From Salinimicrobium profundisediminis (GTDB lineage: Bacteria; Bacteroidota; Bacteroidia; Flavobacteriales; Flavobacteriaceae): 64,000 nucleotides of DNA. Positions 45,170 to 53,744 of the stretch are shown in pieces. The stretch covers positions 83,495 through 147,494 of the forward strand of contig NZ_JAPJDA010000009.1 in NCBI RefSeq assembly GCF_026241755.1. The letters run 5' to 3'. The notes under the pieces were generated by a model. It did not search any database. It saw only the letters and a list, made by a program, of their open reading frames with translations, and was not told the DNA's origin. The translations under genes and the position numbers were made by a program. Within the stretch, counting starts at the first letter, position 1. Every line of letters starts with the position of its first letter.

Positions 45170-45761
45170 CAAATTTCAATTTTTGTTGCAGAAATTCATA
45201 AAGCCTCTCGACAGCTTCTTCTGCAGATTCCTCTTCAGTATTAATTTTAATATCTGGATTTTCAGGAGCTTCATAAGGAGCACTTATGCCCGTAAAATTC
45301 TTTATTTCCCCCTGCCTGGCCTTTTTATAAAAGCCTTTTACATCCCTCTCTTCGCAGACCTCGAGCGGAGTATTTACAAACACCTCCACAAAATTTTCTT
45401 TCCCTATTATATCTTTCGCCTGCTCCCTATCCTCTTTAAGGGGAGAAATAAAAGCCCCTATAGTTACTATTCCTGCGTCAACAAACAGTTTAGCGACTTC
45501 TGCTATTCGCCGGTTATTTTCATGACGGTCTTCCCTGCTAAAACTTAAACCTTTACTCAGTCCGCTGCGGATGTTATCCCCATCAAGAGAATAAGTAGAT
45601 ATTCCCTCTTTAAAAAGGCGTTTTTCAAGACTGTTTGCAATAGTTGATTTTCCTGAACCTGAAAGCCCTGTAAACCAAATAACCATAGATTGGTGCTGAT
45701 TCTTCCTGGTGCGATCTTCCCTCGAGACACTATATTTATGTTCTACGATATTCTTTTTCAT
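45162..45761 (-). CDS. cysC: Adenylylsulfate kinase
   Basis: The 199-residue APS kinase has GLSGSGKSTIANSLE (P-loop, about 32-46), LDGDNIRSGL and SFSREDRHENNRRIAEVAKL. It phosphorylates APS to PAPS, the donor for sulfotransferases. Dedicated CysC with no reductive cysH/cysIJ genes nearby suggests PAPS for sulfation of a glycan rather than for cysteine synthesis; this is inference from context. Confidence 0.95.
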   Translation of the reverse strand: MKKNIVEHKYSVSREDRTRKNQHQSMVIWFTGLSGSGKSTIANSLEKRLFKEGISTYSLDGDNIRSGLSKGLSFSREDRHENNRRIAEVAKLFVDAGIVTIGAFISPLKEDREQAKDIIGKENFVEVFVNTPLEVCEERDVKGFYKKARQGEIKNFTGISAPYEAPENPDIKINTEEESAEEAVERLYEFLQQKLKFDE

Positions 45762-45776
45762 GCTATAGACAGCTTT

Positions 45777-46241
45777 CTATTTATTTGAGGCAAGAATATT
45801 CATCTTAGATTCTTTTGATTTTCTTTTGTGAGCCACCCCATAATCAATCCTGTACCATGCTCTTTCGTGAAAATAGTACAGCAACATTTTTGTCACTACC
45901 TCAGCCAGTCCTATTTTTAATCCCGTAACAGGATTCCCTGTGATTATCCAGGCAAGCAGCATAGTATCTACTGTTCCTACTATTCTCCAGGAAATAGTCT
46001 TGGCAAAATGCCTTTTTCTACTACTCCATTTTCCTGAGGATGCCAAAAACTCCCCTTTAAACCATAATCTTTCATGAAAATAGTATAGCGTCATTTTTGT
46101 TATTACCTCGGCCAAACCAATTTTAAGACCTGCAAAGGGATCTCCGGAAATCATCCAGGCCAGGAAAAAAGTATCCATGGTTCCAACGATTCTCCACGTA
46201 ATTGTTTTAGCTAAATGCCTTTTATAAGATCTATCCTTCAT
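45777..46241 (-). CDS. DUF2061 duplicated small membrane protein
   Basis: The 154-residue protein contains two similar halves: RHLAKTITWRIVGTMDTFFL...YYFHERLW and RHFAKTISWRIVGTVDTMLL...YYFHERAW, each a DUF2061 unit with two hydrophobic stretches. The ATG at 46241 overlaps the cysQ end by 11 nt; a longer frame to 46415 runs inside cysQ and is rejected. Its location between cysQ and cysC ties it to sulfate activation. Function is unknown; sulfate or PAPS handling at the membrane is a guess. Confidence 0.8.
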   Translation of the reverse strand: MKDRSYKRHLAKTITWRIVGTMDTFFLAWMISGDPFAGLKIGLAEVITKMTLYYFHERLWFKGEFLASSGKWSSRKRHFAKTISWRIVGTVDTMLLAWIITGNPVTGLKIGLAEVVTKMLLYYFHERAWYRIDYGVAHKRKSKESKMNILASNK

Positions 46242-47031
46242 AAACAACAGAAAAATGGTCGTTTTTAAGGTTTTCCCTGTTATAGGTGATACGCTCTCCT
46301 GAAGCTGCCCATCTGCAGGTAAAGCCAACGGCTTCACAAATAGCCTGTCCGGCAGCGGTATCCCACTCCATGGTTGGGCCAAATCTCGGATAAACATGGG
46401 CTGCGCCCTCGGCAAGTAAACAAAACTTAAGAGAACTTCCTTTGGATAATACTACCACTTCTTTCCCTTCTTCTTTGAGCTTTTCAATAAAATCAAGGGT
46501 TGCCTGGTTCATATGCGATCTACTACCCACAACTTTTATCTCGGATCCTGCCTGTTGAGGAAAGATCTGGGTTGAATTAGTAAGAATCAGATCCAGATCC
46601 AAATCTTCATTTTCTAAGGTTATCTGATAAGCCTTAGATTCAGATACTTCAGCAAAATATAGCGACTTTAGAGCAGGAGCATAAATTACTCCCAGCACAG
46701 GATTCCCTTCAAATACCAAAGCAATATTGACGGTAAACTCCCCATTTCTTTTTATAAATTCCTTGGTTCCATCTAACGGATCTACAATCCAACATCTTTG
46801 CCAGCTTTTTCTTTCTTCAAAAGATAGTTGGATATTCTCTTCACTTATTACAGGTATTCCGGAAGGAATTAGAAACTCATTAATAATATCATTCGCTCGT
46901 CGATCGGCAATGGTTAGAGGAGAGTCGTCTTCCTTCAGTTCAACCTGAAGATCCTTCTGCTCATAAATTTTCATGATCTCCCTGCCGGCTGCGATGGAAG
47001 CCTCTATAGCTGTTCTTAAGTGATTTTTCAT
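46231..47031 (-). CDS. cysQ: 3'(2'),5'-bisphosphate nucleotidase
   Basis: The 266-residue inositol-monophosphatase-fold enzyme has SPLTIADRRAN, VISEEN, the metal motif WIVDPLDGTKEF (about 87-98) and a late WDTAAGQAI. CysQ hydrolyses PAP, the product of sulfotransfer, to AMP. It heads the sulfate operon and overlaps the DUF2061 gene. Its presence supports use of PAPS by sulfotransferases or reductases. Confidence 0.93.
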   Translation of the reverse strand: MKNHLRTAIEASIAAGREIMKIYEQKDLQVELKEDDSPLTIADRRANDIINEFLIPSGIPVISEENIQLSFEERKSWQRCWIVDPLDGTKEFIKRNGEFTVNIALVFEGNPVLGVIYAPALKSLYFAEVSESKAYQITLENEDLDLDLILTNSTQIFPQQAGSEIKVVGSRSHMNQATLDFIEKLKEEGKEVVVLSKGSSLKFCLLAEGAAHVYPRFGPTMEWDTAAGQAICEAVGFTCRWAASGERITYNRENLKNDHFSVVYEG

Positions 47032-47067
47032 AGAGGGGCTAAATATACCGAAACCTGTAGAAACAGA

Positions 47068-47126
47068 GAAAGAGAATCATAAAAAAGATAGATCTATCTC
47101 TTTAATAGGTTTTATGATCCTCTTTC
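47068..47126 (-). terminator. Long stem-loop between ugd and cysQ
   Basis: Arms GAAAGAGAATCATAAAA (47068-47084) and TTTTATGATCCTCTTTC (47110-47126) pair with one mismatch and enclose an inner palindrome AGATAGATCTATCT. On the minus strand it starts only 6 nt after the ugd stop, so a terminator is likely. It is A+T-rich and could also work in the other direction. Confidence 0.65.
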
Positions 47127-47132
47127 CCTTTC

Positions 47133-48527
47133 TTAATTCCCAATGGCATAGAATTCAAACCCAATCTCTTTCTTGGTTTTAGGCTCTAAAAGTCTTCTCC
47201 CATCGAACAAAAATGCAGGTTTAAGCATTTGATCATAAATCTTTTTCCAGTCAAGTTGTTTGAATTCATCCCATTCTGTAAGTACAGCTATGGCATGTGC
47301 ATTATCACAGGCTTCATAAGAAGATTTCACTACAGTAACCCCTTTCCGGTTGGCATCTCCACTTCGGCTTCCGAGGTAATCAAGATCTGAATAGATCTGT
47401 TCTTCTGTCACTTTTGGATCATAAACCACTATTTCTGCCTGCTCATTCAGAAGATAATCTGCTACATAAATAGCTGCAGATTCACGGGTATCATTGGTGT
47501 CTTTTTTGAAAGCCCAACCTAAGATAGCAATCTTTTTCCCGGCCACTGTATTATACATCGTCTGGACCATATTAGCTGCAAAACGCCTTTTTTGATGATC
47601 ATTCATAATGATCACCTGCTCCCAATAGTCTGCCACCTCCTGGAGATTATATGTTCGGGCAATATAAACGAGGTTTAAGATATCCTTCTGAAAACAAGAA
47701 CCTCCAAAACCTACAGAAGCTTTAAGAAATTTAGGCCCTACCCTACTATCCATCCCCACAGCTTTGGCAACTTCATTTACATCTGCTCCGGTCTTTTCAC
47801 ATAATTCTGAAATTGCATTAATAGAAGAAACCCGCTGTGCAAGAAAGGCATTTGCAGTAAGTTTAGACAATTCTGAAGACCACACATTGGTAGTAAGAAT
47901 CTTTTCTTTAGGTACCCATGATGCATAAATATTAACCAGGGCTTCCATAGCCTCCCTGCCTTCTTCACTCTCAATATCACCTCCAATTAAAACCCGATCA
48001 GGACTTTTCAAATCTTCAACCGCTGTACCTTCAGCTAAAAACTCTGGATTAGAAAGAATTTGATATTTAACACCATTCCCAGTGTTATCAAGGATATTCT
48101 TTAAAGCAGCTGCAGTTCTAACTGGCAATGTTGATTTTTCAATGACAATTTTGTCATTTTTGGCAACTGCAGCAATTTGCCTGGCACAAAGTTCAATATA
48201 TTTGAGATCGGCCGCCATTCCTTTTCCAATTCCGTAGGTCTTGGTGGGGGTGTTCACCGAAATAAAGATCATATCGGCTTCATCAATAGCTTTATCTACA
48301 TCTGTGGAAAAGAACAGGTTTTTATCTCTTGTTTCCTTAACAATAGAAGAAAGACCGGGTTCATAAATAGGAATCTTCTCTACATCGGGATCATTCCATT
48401 GTTTAATCCTTTTTTCATTGATATCAACAACAGTTACTTTAACACCCGGACATTTTTCAGCTATTACTGCCATTGTGGGGCCACCAACGTAACCGGCACC
48501 AATACAGCAGATGTTTTTTATTTTCAT
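47133..48527 (-). CDS. ugd: UDP-glucose 6-dehydrogenase
   Basis: The 464-residue enzyme has [40 protein letters not shown] and the catalytic cysteine in [10 protein letters not shown]. It is the longer, eukaryote-like form of UDP-glucose dehydrogenase. It oxidises UDP-Glc to UDP-GlcA in two NAD-dependent steps, supplying the epimerase at 37020 and any GlcA transferase in the locus. It is followed by a strong stem-loop. Confidence 0.95.
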   Translation of the reverse strand: MKIKNICCIGAGYVGGPTMAVIAEKCPGVKVTVVDINEKRIKQWNDPDVEKIPIYEPGLSSIVKETRDKNLFFSTDVDKAIDEADMIFISVNTPTKTYGIGKGMAADLKYIELCARQIAAVAKNDKIVIEKSTLPVRTAAALKNILDNTGNGVKYQILSNPEFLAEGTAVEDLKSPDRVLIGGDIESEEGREAMEALVNIYASWVPKEKILTTNVWSSELSKLTANAFLAQRVSSINAISELCEKTGADVNEVAKAVGMDSRVGPKFLKASVGFGGSCFQKDILNLVYIARTYNLQEVADYWEQVIIMNDHQKRRFAANMVQTMYNTVAGKKIAILGWAFKKDTNDTRESAAIYVADYLLNEQAEIVVYDPKVTEEQIYSDLDYLGSRSGDANRKGVTVVKSSYEACDNAHAIAVLTEWDEFKQLDWKKIYDQMLKPAFLFDGRRLLEPKTKKEIGFEFYAIGN

Positions 48528-49128
48528 TTTAATTATAGTTAATTGGTGATTGGTTAATTAGATTACCTCCTTCTATCTAATCAGCCGTTTAATTCATTCT
48601 GTTTTCTTAGATATTTTATATAACCATTCAACAACCTTATACAGGGGTCGGTTAAATTTTTTATTCCTTATAAAACCTCTTCTGTTATATAGCTCCAGGA
48701 ACGTGCTTCAATAGCATGTTCTAAAATTTCAGCCACGGATCCCCGGGCATTCAGAAGAAATTTGATGTTTTCTTTGTAATGAAAACTCCACCATCCTTCA
48801 GCAATATTTGCAGTTGCTGAGTAGGATGCCCTCAATAATTGCAACCGCAAATCAAATTTTTCAGAATCCGGTAAAGTTGTAATAACCTTTTCTTTTTAAA
48901 AGCTTCAGCTCAAAACACTTCTTCCAGTACTCCAATTTTTCAAAATTGTCAGCCATTGGTTCGAATTAATTAGTTAACGGATAAATTAGTTAAGTGGTTT
49001 TATTTTTCTAACAAGATATCTTTACTAATCAATAAGATCATTCTCTAGTCCGGATTTCCCCACCACTAATTAGTTCATCCCAAATCACCAACCCCCACTT
49101 AACCATTCCCTTATTGACTAACCACTAA
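48528..49128. other. Intergenic region with pseudogene and repeats
   Basis: Besides the four-helix-bundle remnant, the edges hold degenerate GTTAATTGG/ATTAGTTAA units (48533-48565 and 48963-49000) and a related stretch at 49060-49128. No intact gene, tRNA or clear promoter was seen. Confidence 0.5.
48581..48956 (-). pseudogene. Four-helix-bundle (S23/IVP-like) protein gene, frameshifted
   Basis: The ATG at 48956 starts MADNFEKLEYWKKCFELK, then the frame shifts in an A-rich tract near 48895. The next frame gives KEKVITTLPDSEKFDLRL and the conserved ASYSATANIAEGWWSFH of the four-helix-bundle family. An in-frame TAA follows EEVL at about 48668, after which GIKNLTDPCIRLLNGYIKYL runs on to TGA at 48581. 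The total is 376 nt, one base more than a 124-residue gene. So the gene has one +1 indel and one nonsense change. The family is found in 23S rRNA insertions and scattered single genes; its role is unclear. Confidence 0.8.
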
Positions 49129-50409
49129 TCACAGCTTTTTATCACACTTTTTACCCAAGACTCCTTTAACATCATAAACCACCGTTTGTCCATTCTTCAA
49201 TTTATCCAAATCTAAATCGAGAAATTCCTTATGAGCTACCGCGAGTACCACAGCTTCAAATTTTTCCTGCGGAAGATCCTTGGTGGTAGTGAGTCCGTAT
49301 TCATGCTGCACTTCCTCAGGATCGGCTAATGGATCATAAATTGTGACATTGGTACCATACTCCTTCAGGTTCTTAATAACATCAACAACTTTAGTGTTAC
49401 GGACATCAGGACAATTCTCCTTGAAAGTTATACCCATAACAAGAATATTCGCCCCTTTTACCTTTTGATCATTCTGAAGCATTAATTTAACTACTTCCGA
49501 AGCTACGTACTGCCCCATAGAATCATTCATGCGCCTACCCGCCAGAATGATCTCGGGATGATAGCCTATCTCCTGTGCTTTTTGCGCCAAATAATATGGA
49601 TCTACACCTATACAATGCCCACCAACAAGCCCGGGTTTGAAAGGAAGGAAATTCCACTTGGTACCGGCAGCTTCAAGTACCGCCTGGGTATCAATGTTCA
49701 TCATGTTAAAGATCTTCGCCAGCTCATTTACAAAAGCAATATTTATATCTCTTTGAGAGTTTTCAATAACCTTTGCTGCTTCTGCCACCTTAATAGTAGG
49801 CGCGAGATGAGTTCCGGCTGTAATAACTGAAGCGTAAAGCTCATCTACCTTTTTCCCAACTTCGGGTGTTGATCCTGCAGTCACTTTTAGGATCTTTTCA
49901 ACCGTATGTTCCTTATCTCCCGGATTTATCCTTTCAGGAGAATAACCTACAAAGAAATCCTCATTGAATTTAAGTCCGCTAGATTTCTCTAAAACAGGGA
50001 CACATTCATCTTCAGTAGCTCCAGGAAATACTGTCGATTCATATATCACTATATCACCTTTTTCTAATACCTTCCCAACAGATTCACTGCTCTTGTACAA
50101 AGGTGTAAGATCGGGGCGGTTGTTTTTGTCAACCGGAGTCGGTACGGTGATCACGTAATAGCTACAATCTTTAATATCTTCCAGATTTGCACTACAAAAA
50201 AGTCCATTATCTTCTGAAGGACTCTCTTTAAGTACAGATTGAAGAACATCATTCTCCACCTCTAAGGTGGTATCCTTTCCCTGACGTAGCTCTTCAACTC
50301 TTTTTTTATTAATATCAAATCCTACAACAGAATATTTTGTTGCGAATAATCTTGCCAACGGCAGGCCGACATAACCAAGTCCTACTACAGCTATTTTTTT
50401 ATTTTTCAT
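49129..50409 (-). CDS. wbpO: UDP-N-acetyl-D-galactosamine/glucosamine dehydrogenase (WbpO/TviB-like)
   Basis: The 426-residue nucleotide-sugar dehydrogenase has AVVGLGYVGLPLARLFA, STVFPGATED, SPERINPGD and the catalytic cysteine in GLVGGHCIGVDPYYL. The GHCIGVDPYYL motif marks the WbpO/TviB/WbpA branch acting on UDP-HexNAc. With the adjacent WbpP-like epimerase (9-nt gap) it is expected to give UDP-GalNAcA. UDP-GlcNAc as direct substrate cannot be excluded. Confidence 0.9.
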   Translation of the reverse strand: MKNKKIAVVGLGYVGLPLARLFATKYSVVGFDINKKRVEELRQGKDTTLEVENDVLQSVLKESPSEDNGLFCSANLEDIKDCSYYVITVPTPVDKNNRPDLTPLYKSSESVGKVLEKGDIVIYESTVFPGATEDECVPVLEKSSGLKFNEDFFVGYSPERINPGDKEHTVEKILKVTAGSTPEVGKKVDELYASVITAGTHLAPTIKVAEAAKVIENSQRDINIAFVNELAKIFNMMNIDTQAVLEAAGTKWNFLPFKPGLVGGHCIGVDPYYLAQKAQEIGYHPEIILAGRRMNDSMGQYVASEVVKLMLQNDQKVKGANILVMGITFKENCPDVRNTKVVDVIKNLKEYGTNVTIYDPLADPEEVQHEYGLTTTKDLPQEKFEAVVLAVAHKEFLDLDLDKLKNGQTVVYDVKGVLGKKCDKKL

Positions 50410-50418
50410 ATTTACTTT

Positions 50419-51414
50419 CTATAAATTCTTATAATACCAGTCCACAGCTTCTTTTAGCCCAGCTTCTATTTTGTATTGTGGATCATACCCTAATAAAGTT
50501 TTAGCTTTATCAATAGAAGCCAGGGAATGCGGAATATCTCCCGCTCGATTTGGGCCATACTCAACTTCTACATTAGCAATCTCTGGATCATATTTTGAAA
50601 GGTATTCTTTAAGTAGCTGGGTCAACTCCTTGAGATTTGTCCTGTCGCCTACTGCAGTGTTATAAACCTGATTTAGTGCTTCTTTATTGTCTGTAGTCAA
50701 AGCAAGCAGGTTCATTTGAATCACATTGTCTATGTAAGTGAAATCCCTGGAGTAGGTACCATCTCCATTAATGACCGGACTCTCGTGATTCATAAACTGA
50801 ATTACGAACTTAGGGATCACAGCGGCATAAGCACCGTGAGGATCCTGTTTTCTTCCAAAAACATTAAAATAACGAAGCCCAACAGTGTCCAATCCGTATG
50901 TGGAATGAAAGATATCGGCATACAGCTCATTTACGTATTTTGTAATAGCATAAGGTGATAAAGGTTTGCCAATGTGATCTTCAACCTTCGGAAGTGCTTC
51001 AGAATCGCCATAAGTAGAAGAACTGGCTGCATAAACAAACCTTTTAACCCCGGCATCACGCGAGGCTATCAGCATATTGAGAAAACCTGAAATATTTACA
51101 TCATTACTGGTTATTGGATCATTTATAGATCTTGGAACAGATCCTAATGCCGCCTCATGTAAGACAAAATCTACTCCGGAAACGGCCTTTTTGCAATCCT
51201 CAAGGTTACGAATATCTCCTTCTATTAAAGTGAAATTTTCATGATCTTTAATTGCTGAAAGATTCTCTCTTTTTCCAGTTGCGAAATTATCGAGACATAC
51301 TACATTGGCATTTAAATCCAGGAGCGCTTCACATAAGTTAGAGCCAATAAATCCTGCACCACCTGTAACTAATACTTTTGAAGAACTGAGCAATTCAAAT
51401 TGTTTGCTGTTCAT
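50419..51414 (-). CDS. wbpP: UDP-N-acetylglucosamine 4-epimerase (WbpP/TviC-like)
   Basis: The 331-residue extended SDR has [55 protein letters not shown] (catalytic Tyr/Lys) and [15 protein letters not shown]. These are WbpP signatures: the enzyme converts UDP-GlcNAc to UDP-GalNAc or the corresponding uronates. It is first in a two-gene operon with wbpO, with a TACCTTTG promoter box at 51450-51457. Confidence 0.92.
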   Translation of the reverse strand: MNSKQFELLSSSKVLVTGGAGFIGSNLCEALLDLNANVVCLDNFATGKRENLSAIKDHENFTLIEGDIRNLEDCKKAVSGVDFVLHEAALGSVPRSINDPITSNDVNISGFLNMLIASRDAGVKRFVYAASSSTYGDSEALPKVEDHIGKPLSPYAITKYVNELYADIFHSTYGLDTVGLRYFNVFGRKQDPHGAYAAVIPKFVIQFMNHESPVINGDGTYSRDFTYIDNVIQMNLLALTTDNKEALNQVYNTAVGDRTNLKELTQLLKEYLSKYDPEIANVEVEYGPNRAGDIPHSLASIDKAKTLLGYDPQYKIEAGLKEAVDWYYKNL

Positions 51415-51449
51415 TAAATGAAATTTGGGTTGGTTTAAATTTTACGTGC

Positions 51450-51457
51450 CAAAGGTA
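51450..51457 (-). promoter_or_regulatory. Promoter -7 box of the wbpP-wbpO operon
   Basis: TACCTTTG on the minus strand fits TAnnTTTG, 35 nt upstream of the wbpP ATG. No clear -33 TTG is visible. Confidence 0.45.
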
Positions 51458-51508
51458 AAATTTTCATAAAAGGTATTTACTAATTTCCTCTTAAAGAACT
51501 TCATTATT

Positions 51509-52513
51509 TTAAAATTGAGTCGACTCATAATGCACCACTTCTGTTGCAATGAGTATCTTTTCTTTTGGACCTGTATTTTTTTTATTGATTCGGTTGATAA
51601 GGATATCCATCGCCTTTGCTCCAATCTTGTCGGGAGATTGATCTACAAAGCTAACAGAGGGAGTGAGATATTTTGCAAGCCCCCCACGAATAAATCCAAT
51701 TATTTTAAGGTCTTCTGGTATTCTTAAGCCATTCTCAAAAGCCAGTCTATAGGTAAGCATAGTACTGTCAAAATCACTACATAAAACCGCTTCCACCCTA
51801 TCTTCCAATAGCATTTTGAGAGTCTTTTCTTTCAAACTTTGCAAGTTGGCTGAATTTGCTAAATAAAAGGTATCATCTTCCCTTAAAGCATTCTTATAAC
51901 CTTCTATTCGGGCTTTACCCACCCCCATATGATGTACAGAGGTAGCCAAACCTATCTTTTTCAATCCTTTATTTTGAAGATCCCGTGTGGCATCATAAAA
52001 TACCTTTACATCATCTATTCCTACTTTATCTACAGGCATATCAAAATCGATGCGGTCGTAAAGCACAACCGGAATATCATATTGAATGATATTTTTAATA
52101 TGTTCAAAATCCTTTTTTCTTTGTGTTTCTTCGGCTATAGCTATTAGAACACCATCTACAAAACCGGCAGTTAGCATCTCAGATATTTGCTTTTCCCGAT
52201 CATGTGATTCATTTGAAATATAAGTAATCACCTGTAAACCCTCTCGTTGTGCACGCGCCTCCATTCCTGAAAGCACTTTAGCAAAAAAAGAATTTGCAAT
52301 ATTTGGAATCAGCACACCAATAGTTCCGCTTTTACTGCTTTTTAAATTGACCGCAGTTGGATTAGGACGGTATTTATGAAGGGCAGCAAGTTCTTTTACC
52401 CTTTCAATTGTTTTCGGACTGATCTCGGGACTGTCATTTAAAGCTTTCGAAACTGTCGAAACAGAAACGTTCAGTAATTTGGCCAATTCCTTGAGGGTAA
52501 TTCTGGTTTTCAT
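51509..52513 (-). CDS. LacI family transcriptional regulator
   Basis: The 334-residue protein has an N-terminal LacI helix-turn-helix (ITLKELAKLLNVSVSTVSKA, residues 4-23) and hinge (YRPNPTAVNLKSSKSGTIGV). A periplasmic-binding-like effector domain follows, with IPNIANSFFAKV and LCSDFDSTMLTYRL. It would bind DNA as a dimer in response to a small ligand. It borders the polysaccharide locus; regulation of the locus is possible but unproven. A TAAATTTG promoter box lies at 52539-52546. Confidence 0.92.
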   Translation of the reverse strand: MKTRITLKELAKLLNVSVSTVSKALNDSPEISPKTIERVKELAALHKYRPNPTAVNLKSSKSGTIGVLIPNIANSFFAKVLSGMEARAQREGLQVITYISNESHDREKQISEMLTAGFVDGVLIAIAEETQRKKDFEHIKNIIQYDIPVVLYDRIDFDMPVDKVGIDDVKVFYDATRDLQNKGLKKIGLATSVHHMGVGKARIEGYKNALREDDTFYLANSANLQSLKEKTLKMLLEDRVEAVLCSDFDSTMLTYRLAFENGLRIPEDLKIIGFIRGGLAKYLTPSVSFVDQSPDKIGAKAMDILINRINKKNTGPKEKILIATEVVHYESTQF

Positions 52514-52538
52514 TTAAAAAGCATATAGGGGTTAGTTA

Positions 52539-52546
52539 CAAATTTA
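52539..52546 (-). promoter_or_regulatory. Promoter -7 box of the LacI-type gene
   Basis: TAAATTTG on the minus strand matches TAnnTTTG, 25 nt before the ATG. Confidence 0.45.
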
Positions 52547-52625
52547 ATAAAGCCGGGTGAAATTCTGCATTTTTTGTTTCAAACTTAAGGGCTTTTTTAT
52601 AAATTACAGTAAAGTTGCGTAAAAA

Positions 52626-52769
52626 ATGAAGTTTTTCAGAAGTGATTGGTTATATGTTATTGCTGCTCTCATCACCATCTTTGGCATCATTACGGGGTGG
52701 TATTTCTTTTTCTTTTTAGCCATACCTCTTGGACTATGGGATTTCAGGAATAAAGATGGCAGGAAGTAG
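52626..52769 (+). CDS. Small membrane protein, 47 residues
   Basis: ATG at 52626 opens a 47-codon frame ending in TAG. The product starts MKFFRSDWLYVIAALITIFG and has one or two hydrophobic segments (about 8-22 and 25-36), separated by a short turn, then a charged tail DFRNKDGRK. Composition and clean boundaries suggest a real small membrane protein. No family is recognised. Confidence 0.55.
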   Translation: MKFFRSDWLYVIAALITIFGIITGWYFFFFLAIPLGLWDFRNKDGRK

Positions 52770-52798
52770 CTGCGTTAAATTATTACTAATCCAGCGCA

Positions 52799-52806
52799 TA
52801 TCTTTG
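52799..52806 (+). promoter_or_regulatory. Promoter -7 box of the 107-residue protein gene
   Basis: TATCTTTG, an exact consensus, lies 51 nt upstream of the ATG at 52858. The leader of ~45 nt shows no clear riboswitch or hairpin. Confidence 0.6.
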
Positions 52807-52857
52807 CAAACACCAAATTAGGAGCGTAATTTAATCCTGAACCAAAATAAGCGCATA

Positions 52858-53181
52858 ATGAAACAAAAAGGAACCCTATCACAGACCCTCAACATGCTTC
52901 GCACCGAAGAAGGATATGAAGAAGATTTCAACCTTCTCGATGAGGAACTAAAATCTCCTGAAGAAAGAGAAAAATTTCTGTCTCAGGATTTTGTTGTAGA
53001 TGAGGTCTATCGGTTTGAAGGCCCTTCAAATCCCGGTGATGAAGCTACTTTATATGCCATCACAACTTCTTCGGGAAGAAAAGGAGTGCTACTTGATGGG
53101 TACAACTATTCTTCAGGACAAATTTCAGAAGAATTACTTAAAAAACTGGACCTCAAGAGCAACCGTCCTACTTCAGAATAA
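52858..53181 (+). CDS. Conserved hypothetical protein, 107 residues
   Basis: The protein has TLSQTLNMLRTEEGYEEDFN at the start, VDEVYRFEGPSNPGDEATLY in the middle and a C-terminal GVLLDGYNYSSG. Similar short proteins are common in Flavobacteria and are sometimes named phosphoribosylpyrophosphate synthetase, but none of the PRPP synthetase motifs is present here. It is soluble, acidic and mixed alpha/beta. It has its own promoter and lies before dps. Function unknown. Confidence 0.75.
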   Translation: MKQKGTLSQTLNMLRTEEGYEEDFNLLDEELKSPEEREKFLSQDFVVDEVYRFEGPSNPGDEATLYAITTSSGRKGVLLDGYNYSSGQISEELLKKLDLKSNRPTSE

Positions 53182-53183
53182 GC

Positions 53184-53214
53184 TTGTATTTACAGCATAA
53201 TTATCGTATATTTG
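53184..53214 (+). promoter_or_regulatory. Promoter of dps
   Basis: TTG at 53184-53186 is followed after 20 nt by TATATTTG (53207-53214), a near-canonical Bacteroidota promoter 32 nt before the dps ATG. Confidence 0.6.
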
Positions 53215-53246
53215 AATAGTAAATAACAAAACCATAAATAAAAACT

Positions 53247-53738
53247 ATGAGTTACTTAGGTTTAGACGCCAAAGAGACGTCAAATACAGTTCAGGAACTT
53301 AATGTTCTTTTAGCCGATTATCATTTATATTATCAAAAACTCCGTAATTACCACTGGAATGTAATTGGTAAGAATTTCTTTGACCTTCATGAAAAATTTG
53401 AAGAGCTGTACGATGATGCTAAAATAAAAATTGATGAGATTGCAGAGCGCATACTTACTTTAAGGTACCAACCCACCAGCAATTTAAGTGAATATCTAAA
53501 GAAATCTAATCTAAAAGAATCAGAGTCAGATCTTTCCGATTCAAAGATGATTGAGAACCTACTTAAGGATCATGGCACAATCTTAAAACAGATGCGACAG
53601 GTAGTGCAGGTAGCCGAAAAAGGAGGTGATGAAGGTACTATAGACCTTATTGGTGCTTACATTAGGGAGCTTGAGAAGACCAGCTGGATGTTGGATGCCT
53701 GGAAAATGAAAACTGCAGAACAACATAAGCCGGTATAA
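53247..53738 (+). CDS. dps: Dps family DNA-protection ferritin
   Basis: The 163-residue four-helix protein has NYHWNVIGKNFFDLHEKFEE, supplying the Dps ferroxidase residues (His in HWN, His in LHEKF, then Glu/Asp in FEELYDDA). Dps dodecamers oxidise and store iron and protect DNA in stationary phase and under peroxide stress. The mscS gene follows after 6 nt, so the two may be cotranscribed. Confidence 0.92.
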   Translation: MSYLGLDAKETSNTVQELNVLLADYHLYYQKLRNYHWNVIGKNFFDLHEKFEELYDDAKIKIDEIAERILTLRYQPTSNLSEYLKKSNLKESESDLSDSKMIENLLKDHGTILKQMRQVVQVAEKGGDEGTIDLIGAYIRELEKTSWMLDAWKMKTAEQHKPV

Positions 53739-53744
53739 AACTAA

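Noticed and set aside
46241..46415. Longer N-terminus for the DUF2061 protein
   Set aside because: The extra 58 residues lie within cysQ, are not hydrophobic in pattern, and the two DUF2061 units begin right after the internal ATG at 46241.
42885..47031. Sulfate set as part of cysteine synthesis only
   Set aside because: Not excluded, but no cysH, cysI, cysJ or transporter gene is next to it and all neighbours are glycan genes, so a glycan role is preferred.
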